NCBI GenBank assembly: GCA_036563645.1
Contig: DATCMA010000048.1
Location: 18,702 to 82,701, forward strand
Length of the DNA: 64,000 nucleotides
Direction of reading: 5' to 3'
From: DATCMA01 sp036563645
GTDB taxonomy: Bacteria; Actinomycetota; Actinomycetes; Mycobacteriales; Micromonosporaceae
Part shown: positions 7,536 through 16,481 of the stretch, in pieces
Layout: the number at the start of each line of letters is the position of its first letter
Numbering within the stretch: the first letter of the stretch is position 1
Translations under genes and position numbers: made by a program
Notes under the pieces: generated by a model
Seen by the model: only the letters and a program-made list of their open reading frames with translations
Told to the model about the DNA's origin: nothing
Databases searched by the model: none

Positions 7536-8924
7536 CTACGACACCACCTGGCTCGAGGCATCCGCCGACCGGCTGGACGTCGCGGCCGCCCGTGCCGCCC
7601 GGTCTTCCCGTACCCGGTTGATGTCGGCCACGGGGGACGGCTCGGTCGTCGGGCTCGGACCGTGCCCGTTGAGGCTGATCGGGGACAGGTCGTACCCGAT
7701 CTCCGCGTGCTCGTTGATGTCGATGCCCTGGATCTCGACTTCCTTCGACACCCGGAACCCGATGGTCTTGTCGATCACGAAGGCCAGCGCCGCGGCGATC
7801 ACGAACGACAGCACCGAGACGATCAACGCGCTGAGCGCCTGGATCCCGAGCTGGGTCAGCCCGCCGCCGTAGAACAGACCCTCGTTCTCGACGAGCTCGT
7901 TGATCGTGCTGGTTCCGAAGAACCCGATCCCCAGGCACCCGATCCAGCCGGCGACGAAGTGCACCCCGAAGACGTCCAGGGAGTCGTCGTAGCCGAGCCG
8001 GTACTTCAGCGCCACCGCCAGCGCGCACGCGGCGCCCGCGACGAGACCGAGCACCACCGACGCCCACGGAGTGATGAAGGCACAGGCCGGGGTGATCGCG
8101 ACCAGACCGGCGATGGCGCCGCTCGCGGCACCGACCATGGTCGGCTTACCGTTGCGGATCCACTCCGCGATGATCCAGCCGAGGACGGCCGCGGCGGTAG
8201 CGACCTGGGTGTTCAGGAACGCGACCCCGGCGATCGAGTCAGCGGTCAGCTCCGACCCGGCGTTGAAGCCAAACCACCCGAACCACAGCAGGCCAGCTCC
8301 GAGCACCACCAACGGCACGTTATGCGGCTTGGGGGTCTCCGCCGGCCAGTTCACCCGCTTGCCGAGCACCAAGGCGAGGGCGAGCGCCGCAGCGCCGGCG
8401 TTGATGTGGACCGCCGTGCCACCGGCGAAGTCGAGCGCGCCGAGCGTCCCGCCGATGAAACCGCCGCCCCAGACCATGTGCGCCACGGGGAAGTAGACCA
8501 GGGTGGCCCAGCCGAACGCGAAGAGCAGCCAACCGCCGAACTTGGCGCGGTCAGAGATGCCACCGCTGATCAGCGCGACCGTGAGGATCGCGAACATCAT
8601 CTGGAACGCCATGAAGACGTAGAGCGGGATGCCAGTCTCGCCCCACATGTCCGACACGAACGTCTTCGTGCCGAGGTATTGGCCCAAGTCGCCCCAGATG
8701 CCGTTCTTGTCATCCCCGAAGGCGACGGTGAATCCGTAGAACAACCAGAGGATCGAGATGAGCCCCATCGCGGAGAAGCTCATCATCATCATGTTCAGGA
8801 CGCCCTTGGACCGGTTTAGGCCGCCGTAGAACAGCGCCAGTCCCGGCGTCATCAGTAAGACAAGCGCACTAGAAACCAACAACCAGGCGGTGTTGCCGGT
8901 ATCGATGCTTGGCGCTTCAGGCAC
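7536..8924 (-). CDS. amtB: Ammonium transporter AmtB
   Basis: Amt/Rh-family channel that imports ammonium across the cytoplasmic membrane. The 462-residue protein has about eleven hydrophobic segments, starting with NTAWLLVSSALVLLMTPGLA. Family features visible are GGLNRSKGVLN after helix 1, the DFAGGTAVHINAG segment with its pore histidine, the GWFGFNAGSE segment, DDSLDVFGVHFVAGWIG with the second pore histidine, and a cytoplasmic C-terminus. The GTG start has a strong GAGGAGG site 5 bases upstream. The expected glnK and glnD genes are not downstream: only a hairpin and then ffh follow. The promoter region carries a long GlnR-type operator array. Confidence 0.96.
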   Translation of the reverse strand: MPEAPSIDTGNTAWLLVSSALVLLMTPGLALFYGGLNRSKGVLNMMMMSFSAMGLISILWLFYGFTVAFGDDKNGIWGDLGQYLGTKTFVSDMWGETGIPLYVFMAFQMMFAILTVALISGGISDRAKFGGWLLFAFGWATLVYFPVAHMVWGGGFIGGTLGALDFAGGTAVHINAGAAALALALVLGKRVNWPAETPKPHNVPLVVLGAGLLWFGWFGFNAGSELTADSIAGVAFLNTQVATAAAVLGWIIAEWIRNGKPTMVGAASGAIAGLVAITPACAFITPWASVVLGLVAGAACALAVALKYRLGYDDSLDVFGVHFVAGWIGCLGIGFFGTSTINELVENEGLFYGGGLTQLGIQALSALIVSVLSFVIAAALAFVIDKTIGFRVSKEVEIQGIDINEHAEIGYDLSPISLNGHGPSPTTEPSPVADINRVREDRAARAAATSSRSADASSQVVS

Positions 8925-9039
8925 GCTGGCCTCCTCAGGGGTAGGTCTCCCTCCTTCCCGACCGGAGGGCGACGATGCCCATACGCCGGTCGCACGCCCA
9001 AGCGTCGTCGCTGCTTGTTTCGCCCACGCTGTTCGTGTC

Positions 9040-9118
9040 GTTTCCGCCTGGTGACTGACTGTTTCGAGAATGTGACGCGCAATGTCGTCGGCGTAACAGC
9101 ATGTTTCGCGGCCGTCAC
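9040..9118 (-). promoter_or_regulatory. Eight-box GlnR-type operator array upstream of amtB
   Basis: Read on the minus strand, alternating GTnAC and GAAAC boxes recur at the GlnR spacing. Plus-strand box starts are 9040 (gtttc), 9051 (gtgac), 9061 (gtttc), 9072 (gtgac), 9082 (atgtc, degenerate), 9093 (gtaac), 9103 (gtttc) and 9114 (gtcac). Successive starts are 11, 10, 11, 10, 11, 10 and 11 bp apart, so all boxes face the same side of the helix. This matches the published actinobacterial GlnR consensus of alternating GTnAC and GAAAC half-sites, and amtB is a known GlnR target. The array lies 116-194 bases upstream of the amtB start, which fits an activator site. The rest of 8925-9280 holds no gene. 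Confidence 0.82.
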
Positions 9119-9280
9119 GAAATCGACAGACGGCAATGAAAACCCTTTGGTCGCCGTGAGGTGAGGCGCGCGTGAAACGGTTGTCCGAGGAGAGTTGTCC
9201 GAGGAGAACCGGCGGGCGATGACGTCAGGCCGCCCCAGGCGCGGGGCGGCCGTCGGGGACCGCGGGACGGCGTCTCGCCG

Positions 9281-10114
9281 TCACCGCAGGGCGGCCTCGA
9301 GCAGCGGCCGCTCGTAGTCGATCAGGCGCAGGTCCCGCAGCGGCCGCCGCAGGTGCCCGCGCCGGACGAGTTCGACGAACCGCGGATCGCCGGCAGCCGC
9401 CATCCGTCGAATCCCCTCGACGTGGTCGATGACGCGCTTGCGGATCGTGCTCACCAGCCGGTGCCGGTCACGCGGAATCAGCCCGTACGCGTCGGCGAAG
9501 AGGCGGAGCCGGCGGGGACGGTCCGGGCGCTTCCACCCGAGGGTGTAGGAGTCACGGTCCGAGAACAGCGGCACCCAGGTCCAGGCCGCGTAGGCCACGT
9601 CATAGAGGCGAGTACCCGGCGAACAGAGATCAAAATCGATGAGGGCGAGGGTGCCGTCGGGGCGCCACACGACGTTGTGCGGAGCCGCGTCGTGGTGACA
9701 GATCACCTCCGTGTCCGGGGGCGGCGGACCGAACGACCGCCACACCGCGTTCGGCGGCGGCTGGAAGCCGTACTGCGCGTCGTGGAACATGCGCAGCATG
9801 GTCGCCACCGTCACCAGCGCCTCATCGGTGACCCAGTGGGGTGCGAGCGGGTAGGAGCCGCACTCGCCCTCGACGTACGAGAGCACCTCGCGGTTGTGCT
9901 CGTCCACTCCGAGGACCCGCGGCGCGCCGGTGAACCCGACGCGCTCCAGGTGGCGGAGGAGCGCGTGCACGCTCGGGGTCCACGGGCCGGTGTTCCGGCG
10001 CACGGTGTTCCCCACCCGCACGACGGTGCTGACATTGCCGCCGCGCAGCGGAATCTCCTGCTGCATGACGTACGGCCTGCCGAGACCGGGAACCGGATCA
10101 CGATACGTGGTCAC
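9281..10114 (-). CDS. Aminoglycoside phosphotransferase-like kinase (APH family)
   Basis: A 277-residue protein of the APH/choline-kinase fold. The catalytic loop reads CHHDAAPHNVVW (about residues 143-154) and the metal-binding motif LIDFD follows (about 162-166). The N-lobe segment VVRVGNTVRRNTGPW supplies the nucleotide-binding lysine equivalent only poorly: arginines take that place. The substrate is unknown, and resistance function should not be assumed. The GTG start overlaps the ftsY stop as GTGA, so it is coupled to ftsY. This placement next to SRP receptor is unusual. Confidence 0.78.
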   Translation of the reverse strand: MTTYRDPVPGLGRPYVMQQEIPLRGGNVSTVVRVGNTVRRNTGPWTPSVHALLRHLERVGFTGAPRVLGVDEHNREVLSYVEGECGSYPLAPHWVTDEALVTVATMLRMFHDAQYGFQPPPNAVWRSFGPPPPDTEVICHHDAAPHNVVWRPDGTLALIDFDLCSPGTRLYDVAYAAWTWVPLFSDRDSYTLGWKRPDRPRRLRLFADAYGLIPRDRHRLVSTIRKRVIDHVEGIRRMAAAGDPRFVELVRRGHLRRPLRDLRLIDYERPLLEAALR

Positions 10115-11367
10115 GCTGCATCCGTACCGGGTGTGTCAGCTCCTATCAGGGCGTCGACGAACTGCTTCGGGTCAAACGGGGCCAGGTCGTCCGGACCCTC
10201 ACCGAGCCCGACAAGCTTGACCGGGATGCCGAGCTTGCGTTGCACGGCGATGACGATCCCCCCTTTCGCCGTGCCATCGAGCTTGGTCAACACCACCCCC
10301 GTCACGTTGACGACCTCGGTGAAGACTCTCGCCTGTTCGAGGCCGTTCTGCCCGGTGGTGGCGTCCAGGACCAGCAACGTCTCGGCGACCGGCCCGTGCT
10401 TCTCCACGACGCGCTTGATCTTGCCGAGCTCGTCCATGAGGCCGACTTTGTTGTGCAGCCGGCCCGCCGTGTCCACGAGCACGACATCCACGCCCGCGTC
10501 GATGCCACGGCGGACCGCGTCGAACGCCACGCTCCCCGGATCGGATCCCTCCGGCCCCCGCACCACCTCAGCACCGACCCGCTCGGCCCAGGTGGCGAGC
10601 TGATCAGCCGCGGCGGCCCGGAAGGTGTCCGCGGCCCCGAGGAGGACGCTGTGCCCATCAGCGATCAATACGCGCGCGATCTTGCCGCAGGTCGTGGTCT
10701 TTCCGGCGCCGTTGACCCCAACGACCAAGATCACCGCGGGGCGGCCCGCCGTGTTCAGCGACCGGTCCATCATCGGGTCGAGGACGTTCACCAGCTCCTC
10801 CGCGAGCAGCCCGCGCAGCTCGCCGACGCTGCGCGTGCCCAGCACACGGGTGCGCTCGCGGAGCCGGTCCACGATCTCGCGCGTCGCCTCGATCCCGACA
10901 TCAGCGGTGATCAGCGTGTCCTCGATCTCCTCCCAGGCGTCCTCGTCGAGCCGATCCCGGGAGAGCAGGGTGAGCAGCCCTTTCCCGAAGACGTTCTGCG
11001 ACCGGGCGAGCCGCGCGCGCAGCCGCACCAGGCGCCCCGCCGTCGGCTCGGGCCGTTCGATGACCGGCGGGGCTACCTCCGGCTCCACCACGACCGGCTC
11101 AGCGGTGTCCCCCGCGACCGTCTCCGGGGTGACCACCTCCGGGAGGACGGTCTCCGGCTCGACGACCTCCTCGACCGTCTCCGGGGCCGCGGGCGCTGGT
11201 CGCTCCTCGACGATCACACCGGCCCGCTCACCGGCGACCGGTTCCTTGCGACGCGGAGCCGGTGGCGCCGGGGGCGGTGGTTGGCGGCGCAGCCGCGGGA
11301 CCATCAGCCCGAGCGCGCCCAGGACCAGCACGCCCAGGATGATCAGAGCGAGGACGAGGTAATCCAT
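10111..11367 (-). CDS. ftsY: Signal recognition particle receptor FtsY
   Basis: FtsY is the membrane-associated SRP receptor GTPase that receives ribosome-nascent chain complexes from Ffh. I start at ATG 11367 (418 aa), giving MDYLVLALIILG. That begins directly with a single N-terminal membrane segment, as in actinobacterial FtsY. Residues about 25-115 are a Pro/Glu/Val-rich acidic A domain. The NG domain follows, with P-loop GVNGAGKTTTCGKIA, DTAGRLHNK, and TKLDGTAKGG. An upstream in-frame start would add 14 residues before the membrane segment. The downstream kinase-like gene overlaps its stop. Confidence 0.96.
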   Translation of the reverse strand: MDYLVLALIILGVLVLGALGLMVPRLRRQPPPPAPPAPRRKEPVAGERAGVIVEERPAPAAPETVEEVVEPETVLPEVVTPETVAGDTAEPVVVEPEVAPPVIERPEPTAGRLVRLRARLARSQNVFGKGLLTLLSRDRLDEDAWEEIEDTLITADVGIEATREIVDRLRERTRVLGTRSVGELRGLLAEELVNVLDPMMDRSLNTAGRPAVILVVGVNGAGKTTTCGKIARVLIADGHSVLLGAADTFRAAAADQLATWAERVGAEVVRGPEGSDPGSVAFDAVRRGIDAGVDVVLVDTAGRLHNKVGLMDELGKIKRVVEKHGPVAETLLVLDATTGQNGLEQARVFTEVVNVTGVVLTKLDGTAKGGIVIAVQRKLGIPVKLVGLGEGPDDLAPFDPKQFVDALIGADTPGTDAA

Positions 11368-11524
11368 GCCGAAATCCTGACAGATGCCTCGTGTGGGCGT
11401 CCCGGCCACCGCACGGACACGGGGAGGAGCTCACCCGCGACGGACCGGCACGGTGGGCCCCTCGGGCACGCCGCCGGCGCGCGCACGGCCCGGCACCGGG
11501 ACTCTCCCGCGAGACGCGCAGACT

Positions 11525-12145
11525 CTACCGCGCGAACAAGGCGCGCAGGTATGTCAAGTCGTGCGGACCGGTCCACCGATGGGCCGATAGTCCCGCCACG
11601 CGCGCACCCCGCACCGCCCGGTCATCGTCGTCGATGTGCAGGACATGCTTGGGCAGCGCCCCGATCACCCGGCACGCCTCGGCGAAGAACTCCCGAGCCG
11701 GCTTGTTGGCGCCGACCACGGAGGAGTTGATGACCGCGTCGACCTCGCCGACGAGGTTGAGCTCCGCCAGGTCGGCGTCGAGCGCGTCCGTGCCGTTGGT
11801 CGCCAACCCCACCCGGAATCCCGCGCCGCGGATCTCCCGAATGAAGCCGAGGACATCGGCGTCGACAAACCCGCGGTAGGCCCGCCACTCCGTCACCGCC
11901 GCCCGGGCCCGCTCCTCGTCACCGATCTGCTCCGCCAGCGCCCGGATCACCTGCGCCAGCCACTCGTCGTGGCTGATCTGCCCCGTGATCGCGGGCTTCA
12001 GCCGCGACCACTCCGTCGCAGCCGCCTCCACTGCGCCAGCCGGCACGTCGTACCGCCGCTCGATGTCGGCGATCACGGCGGGGTCCCAGCGCCGCAGGAC
12101 ACCGTCGAGGTCGACCAGCAGGGACGTGGGCCGTTCCCGCGTCAT
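11525..12145 (-). CDS. HAD-superfamily hydrolase (subfamily IA)
   Basis: A 206-residue haloacid dehalogenase-like phosphatase. Motif I is LLVDLDGVLRRW near the N-terminus (nucleophile Asp), motif II is LATNGTD (about 115-121), motif III lysine is in GANKPAREFF, and motif IV is HIDDDDRAV (about 171-179). A helical cap of about 80 residues follows motif I. The substrate is unknown. The ATG at 12145 follows GAGGAGG by four bases and overlaps the smc stop; a GTG one codon earlier is also possible. The gene is probably translated from the smc transcript. Confidence 0.85.
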   Translation of the reverse strand: MTRERPTSLLVDLDGVLRRWDPAVIADIERRYDVPAGAVEAAATEWSRLKPAITGQISHDEWLAQVIRALAEQIGDEERARAAVTEWRAYRGFVDADVLGFIREIRGAGFRVGLATNGTDALDADLAELNLVGEVDAVINSSVVGANKPAREFFAEACRVIGALPKHVLHIDDDDRAVRGARVAGLSAHRWTGPHDLTYLRALFAR

Positions 12146-15100
12146 CACGCCTCCTCGTCCCGCTTCAGGCGCTGACTGATGACCTGGCTCACGCCGTTGC
12201 GCATCGTCACCCCGTACAGCGCGTCGGCGATCTCCATCGTCCGCTTCTGGTGCGTGATGATGATCAACTGGCTTCGCTCCCGGAGCTGCTTGAGCAACGT
12301 GAGCAGCCGCCCCAGATTGATGTCGTCGAGCGCCGCCTCTACCTCGTCCATGACGTAGAACGGGCTGGGTCGGGCCCGGAAGATGGCCACCAGCATGGCC
12401 ACCGCCGTCAGCGACCGCTCCCCACCGGACAACAGCGACAACCGCTTGATCTTCTTACCCGGTGGCCGCGCCTCGACCTCCACACCGGTGGTCAGCAGGT
12501 CATCGGGGTCGGTGAGCACGAGACGCCCCTCCCCACCGGGGAAGAGCACCTCGAAGACCTGCTTGAACTCCCGCGCGGTGTCCTCGAACGCGCTAGCGAA
12601 GATCTCCAGGATCCGATCGTCGACGTCCTTGACCACCGTGAGCAGATCGCGGCGGGTGGCTTTGAGGTCCTCAAGCTGGTCGGAGAGGAACTTGTACCGC
12701 TCCTCCAGCGCGGCGTACTCCTCCAACGCCAACGGGTTGACCTTGCCGAGCAAGGCCAGCTCCCGCTCCGCTTTACCGGCCCGCTTCTCCAACGTTGCCC
12801 GGTCGAAGGGCATGGGCTCCGGCTCGGGCTTGCCGTCGGCCCGCGCCGCCTCCACCTCGGCCGGCGTCGGCGGCACCGGCTGGTGCGGGCCATACTCGGC
12901 GATCAACGTCTCGACGTCGATCCCGTACTCCTCGGCGGCCTTCGTCTCCAGCTGTTCGATCCGCAGCCGCCGCTCGGCCCGGGCCACCTCATCGCGGTGC
13001 ATCTCGCTGGTGACCCGCTCCAGATCCGCCCGCAGCCGCTCCGCAGCCCCCCGCAGCTCCTGCAACTCCGCTTCCCGCACCGCGCGCGCCTGGGCGAGCT
13101 CGTCCCGGGTCCGCGCCGCCACGGCGAGGGATTCCGACAGGCGGCCCTGCACCGCGCGGGCGCCGAGCTCCACCGCCCGCGCGATCGCCGCCCCCCGGGC
13201 TCGGGCCGCGCGCCGGGCCGCGGCGCGCTCCCGCGCCGCCCGTTCCGCGGCGGCCTGGCGCAGCAGCGCGTCGGCCCGTCCGGCGATCGCCGCGACCCGT
13301 TCCTCCGCGGTGCGGACCGCCAGACGCACCTCCATCTCGTTCTGCCGGGCCTGCGGCAGCATCGCCGCGAGCATGTCCCGTTCCTCGGTGGACGGCTCGT
13401 CGTCGATCGGCGTCGCTTCTGCGATCCGCAGCCGCTCCTCGAGTTCGGCCAGGGTGGCCAGGTCCTGTTCGCGGGCCTGCTCAGCACGCGCCCGCGCCGC
13501 GGCGAGCCGTTCCGCCTCGGCCCGCGCCGACCGGACCGCCGCGCCCAGTTCGGCCAGCCGCCGGGCGGCCGCGTTCCGCTCCCCCTCCGCCGCGCGCTTG
13601 GCCGCGGCCGCCTCCGCGACCGCCTCCTTGCGGGCATCCGCCTCCGCACGCGCCGCGGCCAGCTGCTCTGCCAGCTCCGCGACGGCCGCCTCCGCGGCGG
13701 CCCGCTTGGCCCGGGCCTCCTCCACCGCCGCTTGGACCTCGAGGTAGCTCGTCGCCTTCGCCGAGCCGCCCGAGGCGGCGTACGCGCCCAGCACATCCCC
13801 GTCGCGGGTGACCGCGCGCAGCTCGGGATTGGCGGCGACCACCCGCGCCGCCGCCGACAGGTCGTCGACGAGAACGACGTCGCGCAGCGCCCGGTGGACG
13901 GCGGGGCGAATGTCCTCGTGGCACTCGATGACGTCCGGCGCCCAGATCGCCCCCTCGGGCAACGCCGGTCGCAGCGCGTCGCTCGTGCCGAGCATGCCCG
14001 GCCCGGCCGGGCTGCCGATCACCAGCGCCGCCTGCCCGGCGTCCTGGATCTTGAGCAGCCGGATCGCCTCGACCGCCTCATCGACCCCGGACACGGCGAC
14101 CGCGTCCGCCAGCGTGCCGAGCGCCGCGGCGAGCGCCACCTCGTGCCCCGGTGCGACGGTGAGCATCGTCGCCAAGCTGCCGAGCAGCCCGGGCACCTCG
14201 CCGGCGCGCGCCAGCAGCGCCCCCGCCCCGTCTTTGCGCCGCAGCCCTAGGGCCAGCGCTTCCTCACGCGCCTTCCAGCTCGCCGCCTCCTTCTCCGCTC
14301 GCCGCTCCGCGTCGGACAGCTCCCGGACGCGCGCCATCGCCGCCTCGTGCGCGGCGACCGCCTCCGCGTGGCGGGCGTCGAGCTCCGCGTTGTCCCGGTC
14401 GGCCTCGGAGGACTGGGCCGCGGCCTCGTCGAGCTCCAACTGGGCCTGCGCCGCGCGTTCCTCCGCCTCGGCCTGCGCGATGGCGAGCCGCTCGATCTCC
14501 TCAGCCGCGCTGGTGACTCGCGCGCGAGCCGAGTTCACCTGGCCGGCGAGCTTGGCGAGCCCCTCCCGGCGGTCGGCGATCGCCTTCGCTGCCCTCATCA
14601 GCCGCTCTTCGGCCTCCGCGAGCTGCCGCTCCAGCTCCTGGCGACGCTCGACCGCCTCGGCGAGTCGCACCTGGTCCTCGGTGAGGGCCGCCCGCAGCTC
14701 CGCCTCGTGCTCCCGGATGCGCTCCGCCTCCGCCTCCAACTGCTCGGGATCGCGTCCGGGGCGCTCCTCCTCCGGTGTCGTCATGAGGTGACGCAGCCGC
14801 TCGCCGGCGAGCTGCTCGATGGAGCGGAACCGCTCGGCCAGGGCGGAGAGCTGATACCACGCGTCCTGGGCCTCAGCGAGCCGGGGCGCGTCCTCCGCGA
14901 GCGCCGCCTCCACCTCGGCGATTCGGCGCTGCACCTCGGCGTACTCCTGCTCGAGCCGCTCGCGCTGCTCGCGCAACGCCGCCTCATCGGCGATCTCCTT
15001 CTCGAGGGTGGCGCGGAGGGTCGCCAGGTCGTCAGCGAGGAGGCGCAGCCGAACGTCTCGCAGCTCGGCCTGGATGCTGGCCGCCCGCCGCGCCGCCTCG

Positions 15101-15726
15101 GCCTGGCGCCCCAACGGCTTGAGTTGGCGGCGCAGCTCGGCGGTGAGGTCGGTGAGCCGGTTGAGGTTGGCCTGCATCGCGTCGAGCTTCCGCAGGGCCT
15201 TTTCCTTCCGCTTGCGGTGCTTGAGCACCCCTGCGGCCTCTTCGATGAAGGCGCGCCGCTCCTCGGGCCGAGCGTGCAACAGGCTGTCGAGCCGCCCCTG
15301 CCCCACGATGATGTGCATCTCCCGGCCAATGCCGGAATCCGAGAGGAGCTCTTGAATATCGAGGAGACGGCACGGATCGCCGTTGATTTCGTATTCACTT
15401 TCGCCGGAGCGGTACATCCGGCGGGTGATGGAGACCTCGGTGTAGTCGATGGGCAACGCGCCGTCGCTGTTGTCGATGGTCAGCGTGACTTCGGCGCGCC
15501 CGAGCGGGGGCCGCCCCGGGGTGCCGGCGAAGATGACGTCCTCCATCTTGCCGCCCCGCAGCGCCTTGGCTCCCTGCTCCCCGAGGACCCACGCAATAGC
15601 GTCGACAACGTTCGATTTTCCCGAGCCGTTCGGGCCGACGACGCAGGTGATACCCGGCTCGAGTTTGAAGGTCGTTGTCGAGGCGAAGGACTTGAAGCCC
15701 TTCACGGTCAGGCTTTTGAGATGCAC
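12145..15726 (-). CDS. smc: Chromosome segregation protein SMC
   Basis: SMC ATPase that compacts and segregates the chromosome with ScpA and ScpB. I use GTG 15726 because it gives MHLKSLTVKGFKSF, the family start, with GAGG 8 bases upstream; the protein is 1193 aa. Walker A (GPNGSGKSN) is at residues 31-39. Two long Ala/Glu/Arg-rich coiled coils flank a hinge at about 480-640. The C-terminal head carries the signature LLSGGERSLTAVAML and Walker B FYVMDEVEAALDD. The coiled-coil coding is so GC-biased that it leaves large open frames on the other strand, which are not genes. Confidence 0.97.
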   Translation of the reverse strand: MHLKSLTVKGFKSFASTTTFKLEPGITCVVGPNGSGKSNVVDAIAWVLGEQGAKALRGGKMEDVIFAGTPGRPPLGRAEVTLTIDNSDGALPIDYTEVSITRRMYRSGESEYEINGDPCRLLDIQELLSDSGIGREMHIIVGQGRLDSLLHARPEERRAFIEEAAGVLKHRKRKEKALRKLDAMQANLNRLTDLTAELRRQLKPLGRQAEAARRAASIQAELRDVRLRLLADDLATLRATLEKEIADEAALREQRERLEQEYAEVQRRIAEVEAALAEDAPRLAEAQDAWYQLSALAERFRSIEQLAGERLRHLMTTPEEERPGRDPEQLEAEAERIREHEAELRAALTEDQVRLAEAVERRQELERQLAEAEERLMRAAKAIADRREGLAKLAGQVNSARARVTSAAEEIERLAIAQAEAEERAAQAQLELDEAAAQSSEADRDNAELDARHAEAVAAHEAAMARVRELSDAERRAEKEAASWKAREEALALGLRRKDGAGALLARAGEVPGLLGSLATMLTVAPGHEVALAAALGTLADAVAVSGVDEAVEAIRLLKIQDAGQAALVIGSPAGPGMLGTSDALRPALPEGAIWAPDVIECHEDIRPAVHRALRDVVLVDDLSAAARVVAANPELRAVTRDGDVLGAYAASGGSAKATSYLEVQAAVEEARAKRAAAEAAVAELAEQLAAARAEADARKEAVAEAAAAKRAAEGERNAAARRLAELGAAVRSARAEAERLAAARARAEQAREQDLATLAELEERLRIAEATPIDDEPSTEERDMLAAMLPQARQNEMEVRLAVRTAEERVAAIAGRADALLRQAAAERAARERAAARRAARARGAAIARAVELGARAVQGRLSESLAVAARTRDELAQARAVREAELQELRGAAERLRADLERVTSEMHRDEVARAERRLRIEQLETKAAEEYGIDVETLIAEYGPHQPVPPTPAEVEAARADGKPEPEPMPFDRATLEKRAGKAERELALLGKVNPLALEEYAALEERYKFLSDQLEDLKATRRDLLTVVKDVDDRILEIFASAFEDTAREFKQVFEVLFPGGEGRLVLTDPDDLLTTGVEVEARPPGKKIKRLSLLSGGERSLTAVAMLVAIFRARPSPFYVMDEVEAALDDINLGRLLTLLKQLRERSQLIIITHQKRTMEIADALYGVTMRNGVSQVISQRLKRDEEA

Positions 15727-15919
15727 GTTTCGATTCCTCGTCCGAGGTGACCACGGCCCCAGCCACGCGGCGCCAGCCCACCGCCGATGAGCGTCCGGCG
15801 GGTAGTCCACCCGCAGGGTAGCGTGTGATCAAATAAAACTGCGCGCCGCCACAGGTGTGTCGGCGCGCGATGCGTTTCAGGGTCACGGACCAGGGCGCCG
15901 GTCTACCGGCGCCCGTTAT

Positions 15920-16108
15920 TCAGGAGAGTGCCGGCTCAGCCAGCAGCAGATCGTCGGTCTCAGCCGCCGCCGCGAGCCGATCATTCTCGGCCCGCAAGCG
16001 GGCGATCTCAAACTCCAGCGCCTGAACCCTGGCACGCAGCCGGGTGACCTCGTCGAGCAGACGCCGATCCGGCGCCACGCCAACGTGGCCGAAAAGGGCC
16101 TTAGCCAT
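15920..16108 (-). CDS. Small conserved actinobacterial coiled-coil protein
   Basis: A 62-residue protein starting MAKALFGHVGVAPD. Most of it (about residues 17-47) is an amphipathic heptad pattern with Leu, Val and Ile at core positions. The last 15 residues are acidic and hydrophobic. An excellent AAGGAG site lies 4-5 bases before the ATG, which argues strongly that this short ORF is translated. I recall similar short proteins in many actinomycetes near smc and mutM, but no function is established. The leucine-zipper-like pattern suggests dimerization. A TAATCT hexamer about 60 bases upstream could be its -10. Confidence 0.75.
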   Translation of the reverse strand: MAKALFGHVGVAPDRRLLDEVTRLRARVQALEFEIARLRAENDRLAAAAETDDLLLAEPALS

Positions 16109-16481
16109 TTCGTCTCCTTGTGAAGCGTGCCGGAAAGGCCGGCCAAACGTGCGCCCAGATTATTCGCGGCACTCCTCCCTCAGACATGAGGGCAGGATGA
16201 GGCGCGGATGGCAACCAGCCCTATCCTCCGCCGCTGCCCGGCACGCGTCAAGCCACGGCTAGCGAAGGTCACGCACATGTCAAGGAAGAACGCGGATTCG
16301 CGGCGACCGGTTCACAGCCGTTAGCCGTATCACATACGATCAGCAATCGCGTCACCACCGATCCGCAATCGTCACAACTGTGTCTTAGATCTTTCTTAGC
16401 CCCGGCTTAGCCACGTTGCCGGCGCCCGCCTCCGGCACGTACCGTCGCAGCCGCTTAGCACCGGAAGAACGGAGGCTACGC
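16109..16481. promoter_or_regulatory. Divergent intergenic region with 11-bp direct repeats
   Basis: A 373-base gap between the small coiled-coil gene and the CAP-domain gene, with no coding signal of its own. On the plus strand, three consecutive 11-mers at 16382-16414 each carry CTTAG at positions 3-7 (CTTAG starts at 16384, 16395 and 16406). Further upstream, CAATCG recurs at 16344 and 16366, exactly 22 bp apart. Tandem 11-bp repeats are the usual site form for OmpR/PhoP-type response regulators, so a regulator site for the CAP gene is plausible. The cognate regulator is not in the window. Confidence 0.5.

Noticed and set aside
6005..7621. Long plus-strand open frame antisense to ffh
   Set aside because: Shadow of ffh; composition is Arg/His/Asp-rich with no recognisable domain.
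9281..10114. Aminoglycoside resistance gene
   Set aside because: Fold is shared by many metabolic kinases; active-site context and operon with ftsY do not support resistance.
12250..14250. Large plus-strand open frame antisense to smc
   Set aside because: Arises from the GC-biased Ala/Glu/Arg coding of the SMC coiled coil; no domain, ribosome site or conserved residue.
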